Part shown: piece after piece, positions 43,260-55,200 of the stretch
Layout of the letters: every line of letters starts with the position of its first letter
Position numbering within the stretch: position 1 is the first letter of the stretch
Assembly (NCBI GenBank): GCA_015847255.1
Contig: JADLZK010007175.1
Location: forward strand, 1 to 64,000
Reading direction: 5' to 3'
DNA length: 64,000 bases
DNA from: Hyparrhenia diplandra
Taxonomy: Eukaryota > Streptophyta > Magnoliopsida > Poales > Poaceae
Translations under genes and position numbers: made by a program
Notes under the pieces: generated by a model
Seen by the model: the letters and a program-made list of their open reading frames with translations, nothing else
Database searches by the model: none
Told to the model about the DNA's origin: nothing

Positions 43260-46200
43260 GATAATGCTTTGGTTCATCTGGCCTTGCATGCGCTGTATGG
43301 TGTCGAATCATCGTTAGATGAGATCGAGCTTTCAGCTCTGTTCTCCTCAAATCCAGCTGATAGGACTTCTAACCGCATCACAAATGTGTGGTTACGTTCC
43401 TCGAGCACCACATCCGTGGGGAGTATTCTCAAATCTTTACGCTCTTCAGGTCTTGCGGTCTTCTTCCTTCACAAGTTTGTGCACTATTACCTTTTCCAAA
43501 GTCGAAGCGAATTGTGCAAGTAAGAAGTTCATGAAGATGAAAATTCTGATGATAAAGACACTGAGCAGCATCAGCCTTACAGTCTAGTAAACCAAGCATT
43601 TGCAGCAGCAGTTAATAAGGTCCTCGAGGCTATTTCTGTTCCTTGAATACTTTACCAGAATCAATTAGGCTTAGGCGTTCAGAGGGGCCAATCTGGCATA
43701 CCTTCAAGATTTCAGATGGAATGAGTTGTAATTCCACTTCAGAAGCCACTCTTCTGGAAATTTATCTACACACTGAGGAGCTAAGAAGGCATATTAAATC
43801 TCTTGGAAATATTTGTTTCCCTAAGTTTGCAGGTGTTACATTGTGCCAGGAGGTTTGAATACTGATGCAAATGTGGAGTTTGAGAATTTCCCCACGGGGA
43901 ACGATTTGCTTTCCTATTTGTATGTCCATCTTAGGTGTAAGACATCATCTTACGATTGAGGTTTTGAACACTTTTATTTATCTAATCATCTAACTTCTAA
44001 AAAGGGAAATTCCTAACTCTGTGCTACTGTATGAGTTATACACTTCCTAATGTCTTGTATTCACATGTATTTGTAAAATGTCTTAGATCTACACATGTTA
44101 ATTAATATATTTCCTTGGGTGTACATTCATACTGTATGCATGTAGGTTCAGTTACTAGGCGCATTGTGTTAAAAAATGTAACCATATAGTCAGGTAGACC
44201 TGATTGGCTTTAAGAGTTTTTCTTACTCTGAAGGGCACTCAAGCTCCTATTGCATATGCCCAAAGTGGAGCAGGGTTTTCAAAGGGATTCTACTGAGTGC
44301 CTACTTTTATTACTCTGAAGTGCCCCAAGCTCTTATCATTTTGTGATGGTTGGCAAATATATTAGTAGCTATCTCTTTCATTTATAATAAGCAGGAAATA
44401 CGTTCAATGCTTGTTAGATAGCTCCTCAAAAAATTCGTCATTACAATGAAACTAGATTTGACAGTGCTAGCATAATACATCTCCTTCCTTGGGTGTGAGC
44501 CTCCTCCCCAAGATCATACTTTTTGTTGGGTTCTGTATGGTTGTATGTCTGATGTCATCATGCCTTCCTACAAATATGCAATTTCTTAGTTGCTTTTCTG
44601 CCAAATTGAGTGATTTTTGTGTGTACTTGATGGCCACAAAATTTTCCTTTCTTTTGCCACAAATATCTTATTGTGATATGTCTTGTTTTCTTGTACATAT
44701 AACATACTACTAGGTAAGATGTTGAATGGATTTTTTCCCTCATTTATTTCACCTGAATTTTTAGGATGCTGATCAGTTCACTATGGTCTTCTTAAGTATC
44801 TTTTCATTCGTTCCTGTGAGCCATACTTTTAACTTCATTAAGTCATGGATTTACCGGCTTCTGTTGATGACCCATATGAGAATTTCTCATTACACAAACT
44901 GAAAATAAGGGTGCTCAAGGAGTCTCTTCTGACATAACAGATGAGTTTTCCCTCTTCCTTGAAGGTAAAATGTTACTTTGCTGCGTGAAGCTTCAAGTAT
45001 AAAAAATCTATGCTTATCTTTTTTCTTCTGTTAATAGAAATATATTGTTACACCAGAAATCGAAATATATTACCAATTGTTCTCTTAAAAACCAGTCCAT
45101 AATTACTGTTATTTAATTCAGTATACTCGTTTTGAATTCTGTCTAAGGTCATTTATTCATGCTCTGCTGTCAGCAGGGAAGAAATCATGTATCTGCTCCA
45201 TGTTTTCTAAAGGAGATATGCCATCCTCTTTTTTCGTACTGGGCAGCAGCTTCAAGTGCTCATGAACCTTCTAAAAAGTAAAATTGCAATCTGTCTGCTA
45301 CTGGGGTGATGCTTATCCCTCTCGTAATACCATTCATATGGAGGGTTCTACCGTGGTTTGAGACACCAATTGAGTCTTCAATGAATTCATTTACGTTCTC
45401 AAAGCGTGAAAGCGTGGAGGCAGTAACATGCAAAAGGAATGCTATGTACAAGTCGATGATGGAGAAGCTCCAACATTTTTTTTCTCTAATGTTGAGGTCT
45501 AGTTGCATTAACTTAATTACACTCTACTTTTTATCTCCGGCATCTGCTTCTATGATTTTTGCTCTAAGCGAAGCAATAATACTTGCTTTCCCAAAACTGA
45601 TGCTGATTCTATGTTGGGGGTTGTGTTCTTTCACCTTCTATTCCTCATAACCTTTGCTTCTGTTTGTAAATATGCTGACAAATGGTTATGTTTCAGGTGA
45701 TTCCTTTTGATACTGCATCAAACTTCCTACATAAAAGGATGGACCTTCTGGATATATCTGTTTCAGATGCTAGGCTGTTCTATGGGGACAGCGGCGCTGC
45801 ACTACCTTGCAATATGTATGCCTCTGTTTGTGGATTTATTTGTAGTGCACAGATTTTCACAGTTAGTCCTTCCCGCTGGCTCATTTCCTTGTCTCAAAGC
45901 GAGGCCTCAAATCCCCCATGCCATTATGTGCACAATTGATGCTGCAAGTCAATCCCTTGCATAGTTGATTTTTTTTTTCCTTCTTATGTTAGTGCTGCAG
46001 ATGAAAAAATATAATGATGCTTCTTTGAATTCGAAGAATCTTCAGATAAAGAGGATCCTGGGAATCTTCAGAATGCTCTTCTTGTACCTCTATGGATGAC
46101 ACAGAAGTTGAGAGTTCTACAGCTTGTGAAAATTTGTCTAGTTCCATGTTCTCATTATATTGTACAAGCACAGATGAAGCAAAATGCTCCTTGGTAACCA

Positions 46201-49200
46201 GGAAGCTGCTTTCTTCCCAAGCCAGTTCAGTTCATGACGGAATAAATTATTGCAATCCCTATTGATGAGTGTGAGAAAAGATGAAAGCTTGAGTTGCCAA
46301 CATGTTCCTATGCACTCACAGAATATTAAGCACACTGCATTGCCTGATGGTTTAGAACTGGATTATCAGTATAGTCAGTTTTCCCCGTTTCACAGGTTTA
46401 TGAAGAGAACCAGTTGCTCATCTGAAAACATTGATTCAGTTGGGGAGTTCTTATATACTGATCATAAAAGGTCAGTAGAGAAAGTATCACATGGTAATGC
46501 CGTTTATCTGTTTACATTCTGAATCAGGGGGCTTACTAAACTATCAAACAGTAAAAACAATGGGAAGTTTGGTAATATAAATCAGCCATGGAGTACCAGT
46601 ATTCTTTATAATCTCAGTTTGAACCCCATACTGAATAATGCAGCTTGTTACCATATAGAGAGTGATGTGCAACAGAAAAGCAAGAACCAATCACTTGCCA
46701 GCTTTGATTTTAAGTCAGTCATGGATCCATGTGAGAGTATATTGTGCAAGGAGCCCATCCTGCCTTGATGAGTCTGTAAATGGAGCAGCAACAACTGTGC
46801 ATCCCAGTACTCAGCCTTATGAACAGCCTGATTGTTCTACCCAAACTTCTTCAAGCTCATACAAAAGTCAGGCATCCCTTACTTCCTCAGGAGAAATGTC
46901 AACAGAGACAGTCTCAGAAAAATGCTTCTGGTGGGGCATTCTGGGAGAGATCATTATTATATACTGATAAGTCAAAGAAGAACCGCTGTGGACTTTGGTT
47001 CACAGTTTGATATGCCCGTTGATATAGTTATCGACAAGTGCATTATGCAAGAAGTTTTGCTTCAGTATCCTTTTAGCTTTCTAATCAATAAATTTATAGC
47101 TTTGGGTGTTTTCATGATCAATTTGTTATGTTTCATCCTCTCAGTCATTCTACTATGATATGGCTTAGAGTTTTGGCATGTGATACTGTATTTGTATTTG
47201 TTATGCAGTTATCTTTAAGGAGACCTGGAACTTTTTTCTTCAGTTCTGTTCTTCAGCATTTCTAGTGCAGATAGTTACAGGTTTTGTTAGCGTGTGAGCT
47301 TTAAAAAGCGTGCAGAACATCAGATACTCAATTTTATTGAACACTAAGTTTTGATTTATTATTACTAATTGCTCTTTGTCTAATTTGGCCCAGTTGTCAT
47401 TTATGAAGTATAAGTAGTATATATACCTACTGTTTTACCATTGGTCGACTGCTTCTGTTAGTGAGAACTTTACATATCAAGCTCTGGATAAATGATACTA
47501 TAGTTTTATTTATTTATTTATGTAAAAATATTGTCAGTGATTTTTTATCCTAATCACTAACCACTCAAAAGTGCATCTAAGTTTTCTTCCGATTTTACAC
47601 TTTGTTCCTTAACTATAAAAAGGTATAAATATGTTAGCAGCTTCCACGATGAAGTTGCTTGAGGAGAGTTTTGATCTTTGTACACATCTGCTAGCTCTCT
47701 TGGCGGTACCATTTCATGGAAATAGCTGACTGGGCAGATTCTTTTTATTGCTTCAATTTATCATAAGGTAATGTTTTCTAACCTTATTATTTTAGCCATA
47801 GCCCATTTGTTTTTGTTAGTTTGTACAAGTCCTCACAAATTTGAACTCTCCCATGCAGAAATGGTCATTTGTTAAATCTGAGCAGAAAAGATCGGAGATC
47901 CAAGGGCTCATGGACATGGCTTTGCAGAGATCTTCTTGTGATTCTGATCCTTATAAGGAAAGATTGTTTATATACATGAGGGAGACACCTGTTGATTCTT
48001 TTGATACCTCTGCATGTGGTAATAATTTCATCTGGGATGTCTCTACCTGCTATATCTGCAGCTTGTTTACTAAACTTTTATTTCTCAGATTGTTAACTGC
48101 CTGATTCTTTACTGCCAGGTCTAGATTTTTCTGGATGATATCTTGTTGGGTTATAAAGCTGAATGGCCAGTGAATATTGTCATTACAGAAGACACACTTA
48201 AAATATATGCTGAGATATTCTGTTATCTTCTTCAAGTTAGGTTTGCAGTGTTTTTCACTGGCTGAAGTATGGAATTTCTAAAGGTATCTTTTCTCCATTG
48301 ATGTTTGATCCACAGCATTTCATTCATTTAGATGTACATGCTATGGTAACCTCGACTTCTGTTATTATTATTATTATTTCCTGTGGACTGAACCAATTTT
48401 TAGTGATCAATGTTCATGGAAGTTCCACTGAGCTCAATTTTCTTATCAAGTAGCTACATCAAGAAATTCTTTTGTTCTAGTTCTCATTATAGATCTTGGT
48501 AACACAAAAATATTTGACTCTCTTGCTACATTCTTACAGGAGTTGACACAGTTCATCAGTCGCTCCAGCAATAGCAGACCTGATGTGTTGAAGAAATTGA
48601 ATTTTGTAATGAAAAGTGAGGTACTCATATTGTGAATCTTTCTAAAACTTTGACACCCAATCACCAACCTTATATTCCTGTTATCAGTTTTATGCTGACA
48701 CTGAAGTGTTAGGAATGAAATACCTTTTCCTAAATTTGTTGATACATTGTTGAATCTTGTTTCTGGAATACCTTTGGAAGCACATTAATACACATAGGCA
48801 TGTTCATGACATAATAAAGCAGATATAAAGTTCATATCAATTATGCAATTATCCATTCAGTTGCATATGTTGTAATATATATAAATATTTGTTTTGCAAT
48901 TGCATAAACTATTTTTAGCAAGTAAACAAAGCATACTGAATCTTGCTCATCTTGTTTCTAATTTCTTGTACTGTCCCATGAATAGCAATTTTACCTATAA
49001 TGAACAGTCATGTGGGTTTATTTTGGTTTCTGGCATTAACTGTCTGTCTTTCTTTTCTGTTGTATGGCTTTTATTTAGGCATAAACTTTATCACTTTCTA
49101 TCAACACTACAGCAGTATCTCCATTGCCATTTATCTGATATATCGTGGCGCCGTTTTCAACATTCCCTTAAAAATCAGGTATAGTATTTCAATCACTATT

Positions 49201-50930
49201 CTTGTAAAACTTCACCCTGAGAGGAATTAATATGTTTTGTTAGGCTTCCTATCTTTATTTTTTATGTTCATTGAATACACTTATTAACTTGAACTATGGC
49301 TACTAATATTCTGTTATTGCTTAGGTGAGGGATATACTGGATCTGGAGTATGTGCATATGTGTTACATTACTGATGCACTTGACATGTAGTGAGACCTTA
49401 AAAAAATTATTTTGTGATTTGCAATACTGGCCATGTACTTAAAGTAAACCGTTTGTTCAAATGATGGGGAACAACAGCAATGTGCTAAACTGGCATTTTT
49501 TCTGCTTTATCTCTTATTTTTTGTATTAAGAAGAAAAGGGCAAGAACCCATACAACACACATGCATGCACTCATGTTTCTAAGAGTACATTTGCACCCTA
49601 ATTGTGATTGGAGTAGTTGGTAAATCAAGCCTAGATACCCTGGCAGCTGGCACTGACTAGACAACTAGGTTGACTACTTTCGGATCACTAGAGCGACTAG
49701 TCTTTGGCAGAGATACAAAGAATAACACAAATATACATTAAATATTCCAGAGTAAGTAGCAGTGTAGCACTAGCTTAAGTAGCAATCAAGCATAGCAGCA
49801 TATGCAGAGCACAATAACTCATTGAGGTCAAGTCGTCCATGCCTAAATGGAGCCACCAGTGGTGATTGGCCATCAAGTAGTCATATGACTGGTGAACTAG
49901 TCACTCTAGTCGAGTTGCTGCACCATGTCAATGCACAAACAACTGACTGGTGACTAATTGTGGACTAATCGCCAAGTTGGATGACTTAATAATACTGGAT
50001 TGGACTGGATGGAGTATGCTTTACAAGCGTGACAATTGTTATGGATTGGTTGATGTGTTTGTTTTAACTTATCATGGCGTATTTGTGTTAGTTAATAACT
50101 GGTCATGTTTTTTTCAGATGTTTCTTATCTGATGAGTCAAAACAAGTTGCCATGATAATCAAAAGCATGCTGCAACTGGCTTTGGAGTTACGATTATGCT
50201 TCCAGAGTCTTGGTGATACTTGTGATTTATCAGTAAATCAACTAAGTAATCTGCAATACCTTATAAACTTCTCTCAGGTATTCTCTCAGTTTCATACAAG
50301 CAATGTAGTTTGGTTTATGCCTTGATTCAGCCTTTCAACTCCAGCATGCAAATTGTAAAGCGTCCAACGATCTGTATATATATGTGTGTGTGTGTGTAGC
50401 CTTTCAACTCCAGGATACCATATATGTTCAGAGTGGCTTGCAGTTGGTATCCCTGTTAGTTGATATAAGCCACTGCCCTTAAATGCTGATGACTGATATA
50501 GAACTGGCAGTTTGGTCATAGTTATCGACAATGGAATCCCCTTCTGTCATTCTGTGTGAAACTTAACAGTTTGATTTTTTTTTTTAGTCGTGATGATCGC
50601 CTTTGTTGATTGTTCACTGTTATCTGCAGCAGTAGTTAGATGATCTCCATTTCCTCCAAATCTCACCTTGCCACAAGCATTATCTGCTAATAGGCTTTTT
50701 AATGCCCTTTGGTTACTGTATGCTTTTTCAATGCAGGTGGATGTAATTAGAACAAAGTTAGAGGGCAATATCAAAGATTTGTATATTTTGCATTCAAAAT
50801 CTTCGAAATATGGGGAGCTTGGCCTTTCCGTTTCTGGGGGTATCTGAACTACAATGAGTATCATTCTATGAAAATCAGTACAGATATGGGTAGCTTCTGT
50901 TTTGATAAGGACATCATAAGACTGAACTAA
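43260..50930 (+). CDS. GCP6: Gamma-tubulin complex component 6 (GCP6)
   Basis: GCP6 is a core part of the gamma-tubulin ring complex, which nucleates microtubules. Exons by splice sites and similarity: 43260-43934, 44765-44964, 45177-45496, 45697-45815, 46001-47064, 47623-47767, 47859-48018, 48119-48283, 48540-48615, 49079-49178, 49325-49386, 50118-50277, 50737-50930 (TAA). Diagnostic text: 'DNALVHLALHALYGVESSLD', 'NPADRTSNRITNVWLRSSST', 'LHTEELRRHIKSLGNICFPK', 'FIKSWIYR', 'FDMPVDIVIDKCIMQEVLLQ', 'ELADWADSF'-like, 'WSFVKSEQKRSEIQG', 'HKLYHFLSTLQQYLHCHLSD', 'ILDLEYVHMCYITDALD', 'CFLSDESKQVAMIIKSMLQL', and the C-terminus 'FWGYLNYNEYHSMKIS'. The long fifth exon encodes the variable insert typical of GCP6. 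The total of about 1150 codons fits the family. As read it has an in-frame TAA (43521-43523) and at least ten single-base frameshifts; the strong conservation suggests a real gene in an error-bearing consensus. Exon 1 is not identified. Confidence 0.88.
49560..50045. repeat. Possible transposon remnant in GCP6 intron
   Basis: The intron between 49386 and 50118 is rich in 'gactagtc', 'actggtg' and 'ctagtcg' words in both orientations. This is unlike neighbouring introns and suggests an old hAT-type or MITE insertion. I could not define its ends. Confidence 0.3.
50382..50398. repeat. (TG)n microsatellite
   Basis: A run of tg dinucleotides after tatatata in the last GCP6 intron. It is also bracketed by a repeated 'gcctttcaactcca' phrase (about 50330 and 50399). 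Confidence 0.85.
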
Positions 50931-51594
50931 GGTTTGCCTTTATCTTTGGGGATTAGCTCACCTTTTAAACCCGTTGGTGGGATCATTGTGTGTATTTATT
51001 TGTTTCATGGTAGTGATGAGGAGGTGCATCACTTTGTTTTGGATCTTCAGGGAATCAGTTCACCTTTTGAGCAACCCATGACATAAATTATTGCTTGTTT
51101 GTGCTGGTTTATAGTGCCCCTTACGCATCTGCAAGACGAGATGTACTCACGTACTACATGATTCTGAGTGCTGAGAGTTCTCCTTTTAGATATACACGCT
51201 GATTTGATCAAATTGCCCATGTATTGGTTTTGGTGAACTACAGATGTCATATTCTGACATGTCATATTCTTGGGGATGCATGTATGTACCAATGGTGTAT
51301 CTCAAATTTACAATCAAAATTTGAAATCGCTTGACTTGATTATCGTACGATGCTAATGGTGTTTCTATAGATTTAGGTTAGGAGTGAATGCATGTACTAT
51401 GTAGTTCTTTGTTGTAATTTTGTATAGCCATGTAATCTTGATTGTTGGCACGTTACACTTGGTAAATGGAAGGTGAATGATTGCTCTCTGGTCTCATTTA
51501 TTATAGTTCTATGCCTGTACTCCACTGTCCTGAAATATAAACAATTTATTATAGTTCTATGCTTATACTTGTACTCCACTGGCCTGAAATATAA

Positions 51595-51775
51595 AATTTT
51601 TTTCAGCTGCTCAAACTATTCTAAGTTTGACTAAATTTGTAAGAAAAAGAACAATGATATTCGCGATATCAATTGAGCTTCATTAGATACATTGTGAAAT
51701 TTATTTTCAAAATTATCTATTTGATGTTGTAGATCGTAATACTTCTCTATGAACTTGATCAAACTTAGTGTGGGT
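51595..51775. mobile_element. Stowaway-type MITE, internal part
   Basis: The phrases 'ctaagtttgactaaattt', 'aacaatgatattc', 'agcttcattagatacattgtg', 'tatctatttgatgttgtaga' (each cited separately) and 'gaacttgatcaaacttagt' follow in the order found in grass Tc1/mariner-derived Stowaway elements. The ctccctcc ends are missing, so this is a remnant downstream of GCP6. Confidence 0.65.
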
Positions 51776-52280
51776 TTTGCTTAGTACAATACAACTAAAA
51801 ATCTCTTGTCATTTCAGGACCAAGGGATACCGCTGCTCGCGCTCAGGTCAACCCGCTAGTACTCTACGAGACTTAGACCATAAGACCAGGTCATGCCGAG
51901 CAAGCAACGACATCAAAAAGCTACATCTCTATCTCTGGGAAATCACTCTGATATCGATCACCAAACTGCATTTTCTGTCACCCTATCAAATGCGGTTGTT
52001 CCGATTCGCATCGTCTTAGCGTGTCGCATTAGACAAGTCATGTCAATATATCGTCGTCAAATGACCAAACACGGGAACGCTTGCTTAGCTGGGTGCCACT
52101 AAACACAATTTCAATTTGTAATGACCAGCGCGCACGGCGTGTTAGGGACAGCCGGATGTCCCTCTCGGATGAACAAGCACAAGCCGCCGCTGTGACGCGC
52201 GACCAAGCTCAGGCGTGCACCGCACATGCACAAACCTGTCATCCAATGGAATCCGTTTTCTTCTCTCCCCGATTCCTCAG

Positions 52281-52291
52281 CTATATATAAA
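52281..52291 (+). promoter_or_regulatory. TATA-like promoter with no assigned gene
   Basis: ctatatataaa follows a pyrimidine-rich tract, with an 'acactagctaggctcc' leader-like stretch and 'catcccatgcag' after it. No coding sequence or known microRNA follows. It could serve a non-coding transcript or be chance. Confidence 0.3.
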
Positions 52292-52299
52292 AACAGGCT

Positions 52300-55200
52300 T
52301 TGACAGACACTAGCTAGGCTCCAAAAAGGGCATCCCATGCAGTAGCTTGAAGAATGTGGTATTGGATCATACATCACAGCGAAGTTTACTTATGGTTTCC
52401 AGCTACAGCATGAGAAAGAAAGCTTGTCGCCAGATGTGTCATGTATATTTAGTTTTGACTAAGCTATAAATAAAAGGTAGCAAAAAGTGTACAAATGTCC
52501 TCTCTGGATCTGTCTGTAATTTTGAATCTGCGTATCGAAGTAAGCAGAGAATATGTGTGTGTTCTTAATTTTATAGTTTTGTTATTACTCATGCTTAAAC
52601 TGCAACCAAGCTACATGGGACCACGCAATGAATTGATTCAGAGCAGGTACTACACTAGCTTGTATGGTACAAAATTGCTCTGAACTTTAACAACTTTCTT
52701 CCCAATCTTTAGATCTGATCATGTAGCTGATAGCACAGCATCATGTACCTAAGCTATAAATAAGCTATCAACCTTTAGAAGGATATAATCTAGCGCACGC
52801 CACTGGTGGATTCTGGAGACTAATCTCTTCTTGGGGAATCAAAAATCACATGAAACTGACATACGGACGACTTTGATACGACAGGGATGCTTACAGAATA
52901 TCGCTAAGATAGCTTGTGGTCGGGGAACTATATGGATATCATGTAAGCGAAAACCAATGTTAATAGCTCTGCTATATCATCATTACCGAATTTGCATAAC
53001 ATATATGATATAACAGTTTTTATCATAAACAGCAAAGGTTTGGCTATTTTCCCTGAAGAAAAGATGAGTTGCTACTTGCTGCAGTGAGCATGCATGAACA
53101 TGTCTGCACATCCACACGGACCCTTAGAATGAAGCAAAGTTTGGTCGGCTTCGGATAATCAACAAAGCATATTTGTAAAGCAATAACCTTTTGAGTGTAG
53201 ATGGATAAATCTGCGGCATAACTGTTTGCAGTACTGCTGAAATCAAGTTTACAAGCAATGCTAACTTAGCTATTTCTAAAGAGAAAAATTGCTAGCTTAG
53301 CTTGATGAAGTATTCTGGCTCCACTATGGGATCAGTCGTTGAGTTGAAACTTACTAGACAGAGGTCGAATAAACACGGATCATGCAGATTTCTCTGCTAC
53401 GGTTTCAGAAAGGCCCCAAAATATCAGAAAGAACAGCCCTAGCCTTTGTTCTACTCTCTTTCAGATTAAGAACCATTCAGCATGATCAGAACTCTTACCA
53501 AAGCCAATAACGTCTCTGCACCTTTTTTTTTTTCAGAAATCAGAATGAAGAATACATGAGTGATATTGGTTCGGCTCACATCAATCCAAGTCAACGACAG
53601 ACTCGAAGAAGGACATGAGCGGAGGAAATGCCACGCCATGTCGTCTTCTTCCTCCTCCATCCCTCTGATCCTCCCGGCCGCCGGCCATAGACCTCTGAAA
53701 CCGTGTGTCTCTGCTGATACTTCGCTAAAGCAGCCATGGCATACTATTTAATAGCGAGGGGTGAAGCCACGTATTAGCGCTAGCTCCGCGGCCTTTCCTC
53801 TCTACTACCGGCAAACTACAGTTAAGGCTCCGGGATCTGCCAAAAAAATAACGATCCGGGGACCAATTGGATTGCTGGTTATTATCTAAAAATTTGGATG
53901 GCTGGTGCTGCATTTGCTTACTCTATCCCTCTGCGCTGTCTGTACTGGGGTCTAGTCTAGTAGCTGCATTTGGGCTCAAAGGTGCCCTTCACTCCAGTCT
54001 CTCCAGCTACGGATGTGGGCGTCTCTGCAGCTTTATAGAGTACAGCTCTATAAATATTAAAGCTGCTAATTTAAAGGGACTCAGTGAATCAGCACATAAT
54101 CTTAGGGAGATTTTTTAGTTTTAGCTTCCCGTACGTTTATTCAATGTTCCTGGATGGAAGAAACAACTTCTGGAAGTCGTCTGCTTGACTGCCTGTACAT
54201 GGCCTCACATCATCTTTCGACATCCCACCAACAGCTGATATTTGTTAGAAGATTTGATTTGTTTTCTTTCCCTAATGGGCGATGTGGTAGTAAGTACTCT
54301 CATGAGAGGTTCACATGAGCTGATCGATTTCACATTATTCAGCGTTCATATATGTACCTAAACACCAACTGCCATCGCTATTCTGTGCTTCTTTCTGCAC
54401 TCTGGAGCTACCAAGTGGCGTTCCTAATTATGTGACAGATCTCTTGCCGCTCCCTCCGCTATCTTGCTCACGGGACGTCGTAGGTAATGCATGCGGACAT
54501 GAGCAATGGACAGATTCAGATAGCAATGTCCACATGGATGAGAATTTGGATGGTGGTCCTTTTGCAAGGGACGACCAATTGCTAGGTGATTCACATCATA
54601 CTTGTACTCAAAACCCTGCGGTGATCAGTGCCGAGCTGCCGATGACAGCATGATGAGTATTATTAGAAAAAGAGGAAAATGCAATCTCGTTCACTGGACA
54701 TACGAGTGCCACGCGACAAAACTGGGCAGGGGAATCAGCAAGAATCCTGGGACAAACACCCATATGCTTTATACTAATGTTACATATATAGCAACCATCG
54801 TTAGTTAGAGTAGAGATCGAGAAGCTGCGATTCGAGGACAGAAGCCTGCAAACGTCGTTGCGTTTATCCGCTGGTCTTCCGGCCAATCCGAGCCTGCCCT
54901 TTGCCCTTTGGGAATAGAAATTCACGCGGCTGGATGCGCTTCAGTCACCCGATCTTCCCATTGACCTGAATGAACTGCTCCTGTTCACGTGCGGCCAGTA
55001 CGCAGAGTCAGACGATCGATGATGCATATGGCCAATGCCAATGGCCCTCGCTCAGTGGAAATCGTTTGCCACTTTGGTGACAAGGAAGAAGAAAAGAACC
55101 AGTCATCATTGTCCTAATTCCTATTTGCTCCATCCTTAATTTTATTTTGAGTACCCAACTGGCAGGTCCCAACTGCCCTCGCCGTTCACGAGGATGGATT

